11,056 nucleotides of DNA from Candidatus Colimorpha enterica (GTDB lineage: Bacteria; Bacillota; Clostridia; Oscillospirales; CAG-272), in the NCBI GenBank assembly GCA_000433515.1, contig FR891081.1, positions 1-11,056 of the forward strand, read 5' to 3'. The translations under genes and the position numbers were made by a program. Below are positions 1 through 6,743 of this stretch, in pieces; position 1 is the first letter of the stretch, and every line of letters begins with the position of its first letter. A model generated the notes under the pieces. The model had not been told where the DNA came from, did not search any database, and worked only from the letters and a program-made list of their open reading frames with translations.

Positions 1-358
1 GTCTGCGTTCTGCCAGCTTGACTATCCGCTCCGCGTCGGTTGAATTTCTGACCTTTATGACGTGGATCTCAAAGAATTCAGTGGAGTCGGAGATTATCAG
101 CCGGAAGCTGTCGATCAGGTCCCATTCCGGCAGCTTTTCGCGTTTTCCTGTGTAGAGAAAAGAGAAATCCTCCGGTGAAATGTATCCGGGGCTGTATTCC
201 TCGCCGTTTTTTATGAACTGAGAGCACGGCGGCAGGCTGTCGTAAAGATTCAGCAGTCTGAATGCAAGCCCGTCCGCACCGTAATCCTTCCTACCGCAGG
301 ATGAAAACAGGACTGTCAGCACGGTTATGAACGATATGATCGCCGCAGTTTTCTTCAT
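1..358 (-). CDS. Putative lipoprotein, DUF4358-like (5' part only)
   Basis: The gene runs off the left edge; 119 codons are visible. Its ATG at 358 is preceded by AGGAGG (366-371 on the complement) at 7 nt spacing. The N-terminus has two lysines, then a hydrophobic stretch and a cysteine in the context LFSSCG at about residues 20-25, so it is probably a lipidated protein on the outer face of the membrane. The lipobox is not ideal because F sits at -3. The mature part is soluble and ends in the window with a segment (residues about 95-119, containing FFEIHVIKV and then DAERIVKLAERR) that resembles the end of DUF4358 proteins, which are small Clostridia lipoproteins of unknown function. The family call is from recall, not a search. 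It is divergent from the tRNA gene and is probably chromosomal host sequence outside the mobile element. Confidence 0.75.
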   Translation of the reverse strand, partial: MKKTAAIISFITVLTVLFSSCGRKDYGADGLAFRLLNLYDSLPPCSQFIKNGEEYSPGYISPEDFSFLYTGKREKLPEWDLIDSFRLIISDSTEFFEIHVIKVRNSTDAERIVKLAERR

Positions 359-458
359 GGAATCGCCTCCTGTCGTGTTTTTGCTGTATAAACATATGAA
401 AAACCGCGCGGCAGAATGCTAATTCACAAAAAATTAATAATTAAAATCGTGCGCTCTA

Positions 459-487
459 TTGCAAAATGTTCGGTTTTGTGGTATAAT
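459..487 (+). promoter_or_regulatory. Promoter of the tRNA-Trp gene
   Basis: TTGCAA (459-464) and a perfect TATAAT (482-487) are separated by exactly 17 nt, a near-consensus housekeeping sigma promoter. The predicted start, about 494, lies just before the tRNA at 501, so the tRNA seems to be transcribed alone with a very short leader. Confidence 0.85.
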
Positions 488-500
488 ATTATCCGTTCAT

Positions 501-576
501 AGGGGCATAGCTCAGTTGGTAGAGCAGCGGTCTCCAAAACCGCGTGTCGAGAGTTCGAGTCTTTCTACCCCTGCCA
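501..576 (+). tRNA. tRNA-Trp (anticodon CCA)
   Basis: A complete 76-nt cloverleaf with encoded CCA (574-576). The D arm is GCTC/GAGC. The anticodon stem GCGGT/ACCGC encloses the loop CTCCAAA, giving anticodon CCA (Trp). The T arm GAGAG/CTTTC encloses TTCGAGT and has one G-T pair. The acceptor stem AGGGGCA pairs with TACCCCT except at position 6:67, where C faces A; bacterial tRNA-Trp normally has G67 here. The mismatch lies in the 3' half, the part replaced when an element integrates into a tRNA 3' end. Confidence 0.95.
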
Positions 577-580
577 AAAA
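551..580 (+). other. Candidate attL of the mobile element, tRNA-Trp 3' end
   Basis: The left flank (lipoprotein, tRNA) looks like host sequence. Everything to the right (TnpV, ParM, MobC, Cys_rich_VLP) is typical of Clostridia integrative elements, and the boundary falls at the tRNA 3' end. Tyrosine-recombinase elements often use the T-arm and acceptor 3' half of tRNA genes as their core. The C6:A67 mismatch supports a replaced 3' end. No integrase or second att copy is visible here, so this is inference and the core limits are approximate. Confidence 0.45.
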
Positions 581-776
581 GTCCAAGTCGAATGAGCAGG
601 GTTGCTAAGGACAGTTATGTTTTATTAGGAACGCTGAGCATTGCGAAGGGCAAGAGAATTGAGAGAAGTTTCGGCTTCTCTCTTTTTTCTTGCCCTTTTT
701 CTGTTTGTAGCGGTACATTCGACTATTAAACCGCCTTTGAGTACAATTATGATAGAAAATCAAAGGAGGTTGCGAT
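577..776 (+). other. Non-coding, structured stretch between tRNA and TnpV module
   Basis: I find no convincing gene here. A 61-codon open frame at 544-729 begins inside the tRNA and crosses the hairpin, so it is not believable. The stretch holds a long compound hairpin (646-697) and a 9-bp inverted repeat, AGTCGAATG at 586-594 against CATTCGACT at 716-724, that encloses it. This could be an att-arm or terminator region, or one folded RNA. Confidence 0.5.
646..700 (+). terminator. Long compound hairpin terminator downstream of tRNA-Trp
   Basis: The inner stem GAGAGAAG (661-668) / CTTCTCTC (675-682), loop TTTCGG, is followed by six T (683-688), a complete intrinsic terminator alone. An outer stem AAGGGCAAGA (646-655) / TCTTGCCCTT (688-697) extends it, and the intervening GAATT/TTTTT partly pairs, so about 20 bp of helix form with a second T-run at 696-700. 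It is well placed to end tRNA transcription and insulate the element. Confidence 0.8.
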
Positions 777-962
777 ATGCGAAATAAGAAATATTACATA
801 GCGTTGGATGATTTTGAACGGCGGGTGATTGTGAATTGCCTGAATGAGATGAGAAACAACCTTACTGCTAACGGTAAGTACACTGATGCGGTGGATGAGG
901 TCTTACTGAAAATCATTGATGCGAAACAAAAGAAATTCAAGGTAATCTACAAGGAGGCTTGA
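777..962 (+). CDS. Small conserved protein of unknown function (61 aa), TnpV partner
   Basis: The start is fixed by AAAGGAGG (762-769) 7 nt before the ATG. The 61-aa product is charged and predicted helical, with no cysteine motif, signal peptide or membrane segment. Small proteins like this sit directly before TnpV genes in other Clostridia elements as far as I recall, but no function is known to me. Its last codons contain the ribosome binding site of TnpV, and its stop (960-962) lies 2 nt before the TnpV start, so the two are almost certainly co-transcribed and translationally coupled. No good promoter is visible just upstream. Confidence 0.8.
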   Translation: MRNKKYYIALDDFERRVIVNCLNEMRNNLTANGKYTDAVDEVLLKIIDAKQKKFKVIYKEA

Positions 963-964
963 TT

Positions 965-1342
965 ATGGAAAAACACATTTATAACGAACAGGCGGGCATC
1001 AGCTACATTCTACAAGGTGATTATTACTTGCCCGACCTTGCCCTTCCTGATGAAGAAGAACATCCTATCGGCGTATGGGGACAGCGGTACTTACGGTATA
1101 TCAAACAACACCGCAAAGTGTTATACCTCAATCTGCTGACAAGTGGAAAGCTGAATGCATACCTTGCAGACCTCGATAAGCAAGCAGAAGAAATGTTTTC
1201 TCGGCTTGTGAAACAGATGGCGGAGAATGAGGGCGTGACTGAACAATTCAAAGCGGATAATCAAGTGGAATGGGTTGGGCGGATGAATAACATCCGCAGC
1301 AGAGCCACAGAAATTGTGAATAAAGACTTAATCTACGGATGA
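965..1342 (+). CDS. tnpV: TnpV-like transposon-associated protein
   Basis: The 125-aa product matches the TnpV family recognised from Clostridia mobile elements of the Tn4451 type: an N-terminal QGDYYLPDLALP stretch, then PIGVWGQRYLRYIKQHR and LLTSGKLNAYLADLD, then a helical segment ending in RMNNIRSRATEIVNKDLIY. The role of TnpV is unresolved; it lacks an obvious recombinase active site and is probably an accessory DNA-associated protein. An alternative TTG at 959 is in frame, but ATG 965 is preferred because AAGGAGG (951-957) lies 7 nt upstream. The stop is 2 nt from a perfect 14-bp hairpin. The protein is full length by comparison with remembered family members. Confidence 0.85.
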   Translation: MEKHIYNEQAGISYILQGDYYLPDLALPDEEEHPIGVWGQRYLRYIKQHRKVLYLNLLTSGKLNAYLADLDKQAEEMFSRLVKQMAENEGVTEQFKADNQVEWVGRMNNIRSRATEIVNKDLIYG

Positions 1343-1344
1343 TG

Positions 1345-1377
1345 AAAGGCGGTAGTGATTTGCTCACTACCGCCTTT
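1345..1377. terminator. Perfect 14-bp hairpin between convergent genes
   Basis: AAAGGCGGTAGTGA (1345-1358) and its exact complement (1364-1377) enclose a 5-nt loop. It lies 2 nt after the TnpV stop and 15 nt after the stop of the convergent surface-protein gene. Only three T follow on either strand, so it is an atypical but probably bidirectional terminator. Its left arm also matches, in inverted orientation, a 9-bp sequence upstream of the module (730-738). Confidence 0.75.
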
Positions 1378-1392
1378 ACTAATGCAATTTAT

Positions 1393-4300
1393 TTATCTTT
1401 TGCTTGCTGTTCTTCTCTTTCTGTCAACAACAGTTAATGTAATAACTGCACCGCCGCTGATGAAGAGAAGTGCGATCCAAAGGAACATATTGCTGTTATC
1501 TCCGGTTGCAGGAGAATTTGCCTTTGCATGGACGTTGCAAGTACCATCGGTACTACCGTCAGTGTAGACAACGGTGATGGTGTGTTCACCAACTGCGAGA
1601 GTATCCAAATAAGATGCCTTCAGAGTGATGATGGTGCTGCCGGCCTTGACCTCGTAGTTAGCCTTGTCAACATCCTTACCATCAACCTTGATGCCAACGA
1701 ACTTGCTGAACAAACCGTTGACGACGAAGGTGATGTTATGGTCGCTGTCCTCTGTCCAGGAGCTGCCGTCGCCCTTTACGATGTCGTAGGCCACAAGAGC
1801 GGCCACCAGTTTATCCAGATTTGCCTTGGCAGCTTCGTCCACAAGGGACTTCTCGTAGTCGGACAAAGCGTTGTAGGCGGTCTGTGCATCGGTAATCGCC
1901 TTGATCGCTTCTTCATCATCAGGCTTCACGGTATCGACCGCAGGCAGCTTGACGATGCTTTCCTCCACTGCTTCTACATTGCCGATGACCTCAAGAGCAT
2001 CGTCAATCTCGTCGATAGCTTCCTGAATGTCCGTCTTATCGTCATCGGTGTAGGAATCATCCTCCAGCATTTCTTCAAGCTTTGCCTTGGAATCTTCAAG
2101 GTCGGACTTATCCTCCGGCTTCACCTCATCGGGCTTTACAGCAGGAATTTCAGTGTAAACCACGCTGATCGTCGTGTCATCGGTGATGTTCTTGCCGTCG
2201 CTATCCCACTTACCAACATATCCGTCCTTTGCAGGAACAGCGGGAAGGGTTGCATCCTTGCCGTGTCCAACGGTTTCGGTAGAAATCGGCTCACCGTCAG
2301 CCTTGTAGGTTACAGTGTAGTTTTTGTATACGGTCACAGTATAGGTGGTCTTGTTGCCTGCGTGATCTTCAACCACAACAATATGCTCTGCATTATCGGC
2401 AGGAATAAGACCGTAAGTACCTTCGGCGAAGCCCATTTCCTCTCCGTCAAGTGTTACTGCCTTGATGTCATAGAACTGCTCGTTAGATTTAATAACGGTA
2501 AGATCGCCGTAATAGGTTTTACCATTCTCAATACCTTCAAGCGTAGGTGCAATGTTGTCTAAAACAATACCGTCAGAATTTATATATAGGGTGTTGCCTG
2601 TATTGTCGGTAACCTTTGCGTAAACAACATAGCGGTTATTGGGATCGATCTTAAACGTGCCGTTATAATCTTCCCATTCGGTGATCTGTTCAACCTCGGC
2701 TCCGCTTAATTCACCGCCCGCCAAATGATACTGAACTTTGTTGACTCCACTGCCTTTGTCGGTTGCAGTAATGGTAACGTCCTGCGTTTCCTTAAAGACG
2801 AGACCAAAGGTAAGGTTATTCCAGAAGGAAGTCCACTTGTTTTCTTTTACCTTGATTTCAGTAGCAGGCGGAGTGATGTCTGCAACGCCCCGCACCTCAA
2901 TAATCTGGTCGGCAATGGCGTTCATATAGGTTTTTTCAACACCCGCTTGTTGACCGCATTCCCAGTTTGAGATGATGATCTTGAAATTCTCTGTAGCGGT
3001 ATAGCCTTCGTGAATTTCGACCTTGAGAGTATAGCTGCCCTCGTATTCCATCTCAGTCTTATTGACCGTTACTGTGTAACCTACTTGATTTTGCGGAACA
3101 ACGATCTGCAGTTTTCTGCCGGCGTTAACGGTTACAACCGCATCGGGAGACGGATTGTGGTTCGCATTACCCTGATAGCGTACATAATAGGTTCCTGACG
3201 CAAGATATTCGAGAGTTCCATTGAAACCGGCGGTATAAGAGGAATCTCCTTCCTTGCGGAATTCCATCGCAGATGTAAGACCGGAGATTTTACCGTCTGC
3301 TTTGCCAAAATAAGTTGTATCCGTCTTGGTAAGACCTGTCGGCGCCGCTTGGTCTGCCTTTGCGATGGTGAAATCAACCGATGTTTCCAGACCCTTATAG
3401 TCTTCCGTTTCCTGTACGATAAAGGTGGCTGTATAGTTACCCGCCTCGGTGGGAGCAGCTACGCCGTTGTAGGCTGCGCCGCCGTTCATCGTGCCGGAAT
3501 ATTCCACAGAAACCTCACCGAATTTGGCTTCACCCACAGGCGTATTTGGGGTTTCGCCATAAGTCCAACCGGTGATGTCCGGTGTTGTGACCCAGGCGTT
3601 TCTTGCCTGGATGATCTTAAACTGCAAGGTTATTTCCGCATTGTCGGTGGTGGCCCACTTGTAGTTGGCGCTATCCGTCAATTTAAGAACGACATCATAA
3701 TTACCTGCATTTTTACCACCGTTGTTTTCTTCTACGGTGTAGAGGTCGCTTGCGGGTACGTCAGCCGTCTGCACAGAGCCGGTGTAAGGCTTGCTTGCGA
3801 TAGTCGGTTCGGTAACAATAGCCTTATTCACAGTCACGGTAAAGCTACCCGTTGCATCATTGTGATTAGGAGCAGACGCCTTATAGTACACGGTATAAGT
3901 GCCTGCTTTTGTAAATGTGGGCAGTTCGCCGTAATTGCCGTTTTGCTCTGTGCTGTAGGTAAAGGTGATCGGCTGATTATTAACCGCTACCGCATTTGTA
4001 TAAACGGTAGGGGGAAGCGCATCGCCACCGTTATAAGTCAGTGTTCCGATCTGCTTAACCTCAACATCGTCAAGGTCAGCGGCATTGATATTGAAAGTTT
4101 TATCCACATAACCGGTAAAGTTACCAGTACCAACAACTCGTACTGTGTATGTTTCCGAAGCGATAAACCCGTTCTTATCCCAAGAAAGGGTGTAATCGGT
4201 GTCTTTTACAAGTGTACCGAAACCGTCAAGTGTAACAGAAACAGCAGGTTCCTGTTTGATGCCATTATAAGAGCCACTTGTCGGGTTGAGGGTGACAGTA

Positions 4301-5769
4301 GCATCGGAAATGTTTGCTTCTTTGATTTCGAAAGTTTTTGTGGTAGTTCCTTCAAAATTGCCTTTGCCGGTAATCGTTACCGAAGCTGTGCCACAATCGA
4401 TATTGTTTGTGTATACTGCAGTGTAATCATTTTCACCCAGTTTCTCGCCATTAACAATAATTGCAGGGGTGATCTCACTGCCTGTATAAGTATATGCGGC
4501 GTGTTCTGTTTTCACAGTCAGGGCGGGGCTGGAAAGGTCCAAAAGCAACGTTGCGGAAACGGTTGTGTCGGCTGTAATTATTTCAGTGGGAATAATTAGT
4601 TCACCAGTATTGCTGTTATATGTGTAGCTGTTTTCAGCAAGAGTAGTGTCGCCCACAGTAACCATTACCGATTTAGGAAGTACATTGTAGCTTGCCGCTT
4701 TGAGCGTTGCCTTGTAATCATCGTCATAATTGGTATTGTTATTCTGCCATTCACTGTCGTGGATTGTGATATTTGTGCCGCTTGCGGTCACTTTTTTAAT
4801 GATTTTACCAGAGTTGCTGTTGGCTACACCGCTGATATTTCCGTAACACCAGACCGTCCCATTGTTGGCGACCGTGCCTGAAAGGGTTCCGCCGTTTTTG
4901 ACACTTATTGTTCCGTTGTTTACAATAGTGCCGGAAAGGGTTTTGCCGCTGTCAACCGTCGCAGTCTGATTGGATTCAATCGTCAGGGTATTTCCGTTGA
5001 GTGCGGTTGCGGTATTGCCGCCGAATTCCCATTTCACGCCATCGAAGTATATAAAATTATCAAAAATACCCTGCGTGTTAGACGGAGCAACGGTGGAATA
5101 CAAGTTTCTTTTGCCATTAATCTTACTCCCGTTTGCATAATGCTCGTATACAGAGCCAATCGAACCGCCAGTCACTGTTAGTCTGCAATCTCCTGAAACG
5201 GTACTGTTTTTCTTATAAACAAAAGCTATTACTGCACTTACAGTACCGCCTGTGACCGTTATGTTGATGTTTCCGTCAACGCTATAATGCGCACCAGAAA
5301 TTTCGGTAACTCTACCGCCGTTGAGAGTAATATTTACATTGCCCGTTAGAACGGAGCCGGGGTCACTGCAACTTCCCCGAATATTTCTTACATCGCCGCC
5401 TGTCATTGTTATGTTCACATTGCCGTTCATTGAAGCATACTGTCCACCGTAAATCACTGTATTTGAAAGGTCTGCTTCATAGTTGCTGTCACCGAGTGTA
5501 TAAAGAGGGTCCCCGGAAGATGACTTATACTGCGAAAAGTCAACATATTCGCTGCCGATCTTTAGCTTGGTGTAGCCTGATTTTGTGCCAGCTTCAATCG
5601 TTGCCGCATTGCCTTTTAAGTATATAGTTGTGCCGTTCGTGATCCACACCTTGTCATTTGCTGTTGCTGCCTCAGTTTTTAACGAAAAGGCCGGCAGCAT
5701 AGATACTACCATCATAATGCTGAGCACAAGGCTGAGTATGCGGTTTGTTATTTGATTTTTCGTTTTCAT
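1393..5769 (-). CDS. Giant secreted multi-domain surface protein, sortase-anchored (1458 aa)
   Basis: ATG 5769 is chosen because GGAGG precedes it by 7 nt and a signal peptide starts there (KTKNQ, hydrophobic core about residues 12-27, cleavage near 34-37). An in-frame GTG at 5838 would put 23 residues before the signal. Residues 40-330 carry repeats of the NVNITMTGGDV type, suggesting a beta-helix. About 415-885 holds five or six Ig-like/MBG-type repeats (Y-G, DY, GNF-G patterns). About 965-1145 holds Ig-like modules, including DKGSGVNKVQYHL. About 1150-1207 resembles a Listeria-Bacteroides (Flg_new) repeat, followed by an acidic linker, a helical segment (1225-1330) and a beta module. The C-terminus has the sorting signal SPATG (1419-1423), a membrane span (about 1427-1448) and the tail DRKRRTASKR. 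The protein should be linked to the cell wall by sortase; adhesion or glycan binding is plausible but no catalytic site is visible. It follows the TetR gene in the same direction and is probably co-transcribed. Confidence 0.9.
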   Translation of the reverse strand: MKTKNQITNRILSLVLSIMMVVSMLPAFSLKTEAATANDKVWITNGTTIYLKGNAATIEAGTKSGYTKLKIGSEYVDFSQYKSSSGDPLYTLGDSNYEADLSNTVIYGGQYASMNGNVNITMTGGDVRNIRGSCSDPGSVLTGNVNITLNGGRVTEISGAHYSVDGNINITVTGGTVSAVIAFVYKKNSTVSGDCRLTVTGGSIGSVYEHYANGSKINGKRNLYSTVAPSNTQGIFDNFIYFDGVKWEFGGNTATALNGNTLTIESNQTATVDSGKTLSGTIVNNGTISVKNGGTLSGTVANNGTVWCYGNISGVANSNSGKIIKKVTASGTNITIHDSEWQNNNTNYDDDYKATLKAASYNVLPKSVMVTVGDTTLAENSYTYNSNTGELIIPTEIITADTTVSATLLLDLSSPALTVKTEHAAYTYTGSEITPAIIVNGEKLGENDYTAVYTNNIDCGTASVTITGKGNFEGTTTKTFEIKEANISDATVTLNPTSGSYNGIKQEPAVSVTLDGFGTLVKDTDYTLSWDKNGFIASETYTVRVVGTGNFTGYVDKTFNINAADLDDVEVKQIGTLTYNGGDALPPTVYTNAVAVNNQPITFTYSTEQNGNYGELPTFTKAGTYTVYYKASAPNHNDATGSFTVTVNKAIVTEPTIASKPYTGSVQTADVPASDLYTVEENNGGKNAGNYDVVLKLTDSANYKWATTDNAEITLQFKIIQARNAWVTTPDITGWTYGETPNTPVGEAKFGEVSVEYSGTMNGGAAYNGVAAPTEAGNYTATFIVQETEDYKGLETSVDFTIAKADQAAPTGLTKTDTTYFGKADGKISGLTSAMEFRKEGDSSYTAGFNGTLEYLASGTYYVRYQGNANHNPSPDAVVTVNAGRKLQIVVPQNQVGYTVTVNKTEMEYEGSYTLKVEIHEGYTATENFKIIISNWECGQQAGVEKTYMNAIADQIIEVRGVADITPPATEIKVKENKWTSFWNNLTFGLVFKETQDVTITATDKGSGVNKVQYHLAGGELSGAEVEQITEWEDYNGTFKIDPNNRYVVYAKVTDNTGNTLYINSDGIVLDNIAPTLEGIENGKTYYGDLTVIKSNEQFYDIKAVTLDGEEMGFAEGTYGLIPADNAEHIVVVEDHAGNKTTYTVTVYKNYTVTYKADGEPISTETVGHGKDATLPAVPAKDGYVGKWDSDGKNITDDTTISVVYTEIPAVKPDEVKPEDKSDLEDSKAKLEEMLEDDSYTDDDKTDIQEAIDEIDDALEVIGNVEAVEESIVKLPAVDTVKPDDEEAIKAITDAQTAYNALSDYEKSLVDEAAKANLDKLVAALVAYDIVKGDGSSWTEDSDHNITFVVNGLFSKFVGIKVDGKDVDKANYEVKAGSTIITLKASYLDTLAVGEHTITVVYTDGSTDGTCNVHAKANSPATGDNSNMFLWIALLFISGGAVITLTVVDRKRRTASKR

Positions 5770-5842
5770 ATCGTTTCCTCCGTATAGGGATTTATTGGCA
5801 TCGGCTCTCGCCGTTGTTTGTTTTATCATATCGCTCACCTTG
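5770..5842 (-). promoter_or_regulatory. Short spacer with ribosome binding site of the surface-protein gene
   Basis: The 73 nt between the TetR stop (5843-5845) and the surface-protein ATG contain GGAGG directly upstream of the start and no terminator or obvious promoter, which supports read-through from the TetR promoter. A GTG at 5838, in frame with the surface protein and 4 nt after the TetR stop, could allow coupled translation of an N-terminally extended form. Confidence 0.55.
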
Positions 5843-6538
5843 TTATCCTTTCAGCAGATCCATCAAGGCTTGCTCGTTGGTATCCTCTACATATTGCTTA
5901 AATTCGTTCAGCACACGCCGTCCGAGCTTCCGAAAGTCTTTTGACAGCACACGGTCTATCGTCTTTTTTCGTATTTCTTCGGGTACATTGAAGATGGAAA
6001 GAATGCTATTCATTGCTCCTGCAATTCTTGTTTCAAGGGCAACCGTAACGCCGCTTGTGTTCAGAGTGGAATACTCGATACCGGCTACAAGGATTTCTGC
6101 TACTTCAAAATTTTCGTCCGTCCAGTTCGGACAATATTCTTTGTACACTTCTTTCGCTCTTGCGGTATCATTCTTTCTTATAATAGCAAGACATTTTGGA
6201 CTGGAGTAGGCGGATAAGTAAAAATCTCTTGCAACCTCATCTTCTTCACACATAGATGCCATTGCTGCCAATTCCAAGCAAACCGCCATTATAGAGCTGT
6301 AGCCCTCTTTGGCTTCTTCTTCCATCATTTTCCACTGGAAGCCGCAAAGCAACTCTACAAGCTCTGCCAACATATCCTCTTTCGTCCGATAATGGAATGT
6401 GAGATTTCCGGGACTCATATTCAGTTCTTTCGCAATCGCACGGACTTGTGTGTTGGTATAACCCGTTTCCAACATCTTCTTTGTCGCATAGCGTATAATT
6501 TCGAGCTTTGTAAGCTCGCTTCGATTCACTCGTGCCAC
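5843..6538 (-). CDS. TetR/AcrR-family transcriptional regulator
   Basis: The product is 231 aa if it starts at GTG 6538, preferred because GGAGG (6547-6551 on the complement) lies 8 nt upstream. The in-frame ATG at 6589 has no ribosome binding site and would lie only about 11 nt from the predicted transcription start. The N-terminus has the TetR helix-turn-helix (about residues 29-52): TNTQVRAIAKELNMSP followed by GNLTFHYRTKEDML, where most relatives have a YYHF-type motif. The C-terminal 150 residues are the helical ligand and dimer domain and give no ligand clue. A perfect dyad overlapping its own promoter suggests autorepression, and the adjacent surface-protein gene downstream would be under the same control. 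Confidence 0.9.
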   Translation of the reverse strand: MARVNRSELTKLEIIRYATKKMLETGYTNTQVRAIAKELNMSPGNLTFHYRTKEDMLAELVELLCGFQWKMMEEEAKEGYSSIMAVCLELAAMASMCEEDEVARDFYLSAYSSPKCLAIIRKNDTARAKEVYKEYCPNWTDENFEVAEILVAGIEYSTLNTSGVTVALETRIAGAMNSILSIFNVPEEIRKKTIDRVLSKDFRKLGRRVLNEFKQYVEDTNEQALMDLLKG

Positions 6539-6606
6539 CGGGTCTACCTCCAATAACAGTCTATCTAAAAAAGGGTACAGTTCACCCATATAATGTACTG
6601 CTTATT

Positions 6607-6635
6607 ATTATAGTACCTGTACTAACTTTTTTCAA
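6607..6635 (-). promoter_or_regulatory. Promoter of the TetR/surface-protein operon
   Basis: Read on the minus strand, TTGAAA (6630-6635) and a perfect TATAAT (6607-6612) are separated by 17 nt. An AT-rich stretch lies upstream (6636-6690). The start would be near 6600, about 60 nt before the GTG start. Confidence 0.8.
6611..6624. promoter_or_regulatory. Probable TetR operator
   Basis: TAGTAC-CT-GTACTA is a perfect dyad with 6-bp arms and a 2-nt centre. It lies between the -35 and -10 boxes and overlaps the -10 by 2 nt. A repressor bound here would block polymerase, the usual arrangement for TetR autoregulation. That this TetR protein is the binder is inferred from position. Confidence 0.65.
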
Positions 6636-6692
6636 GAGTATATTATATATTTGGGGTAGGTTTTCATAAAAAAGTTGCAAAAAAAAGTCATT

Positions 6693-6741
6693 AGCCCCGT
6701 TGGGAGCGCAGTAAATTCTGCATTCTTAACGGGGCTTTTTT
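6693..6741. terminator. Branched hairpin terminator after the sigma-like gene
   Basis: AGCCCCGTT (6693-6701) pairs perfectly with AACGGGGCT (6728-6736) around a 26-nt loop that contains a small GCAG/CTGC stem. On the plus strand six T follow directly (6736-6741). On the minus strand, where the sigma-like gene ends at 6744, eight T follow after a 6-nt gap (complement of 6679-6686). It separates the two minus-strand units and probably works in both directions. Confidence 0.75.
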
Positions 6742-6743
6742 CG

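Noticed and set aside
544..729. 61-codon plus-strand open frame
   Set aside because: It starts inside the tRNA, crosses the long hairpin and has no ribosome binding site or recognisable product.
1528..2562. 344-codon plus-strand open frame
   Set aside because: It is the antisense shadow of the surface-protein gene, whose minus-strand product has clear domains, a signal peptide and a sorting signal.
3349..4599. 416-codon plus-strand open frame
   Set aside because: Also antisense to the surface-protein gene; its product is Cys-, Ile- and Val-rich without recognisable motifs.
5770..5838. 23-residue N-terminal extension of the surface protein from GTG 5838
   Set aside because: It would precede and disturb a good signal peptide, and ATG 5769 has a strong ribosome binding site; kept only as a possible coupling start.
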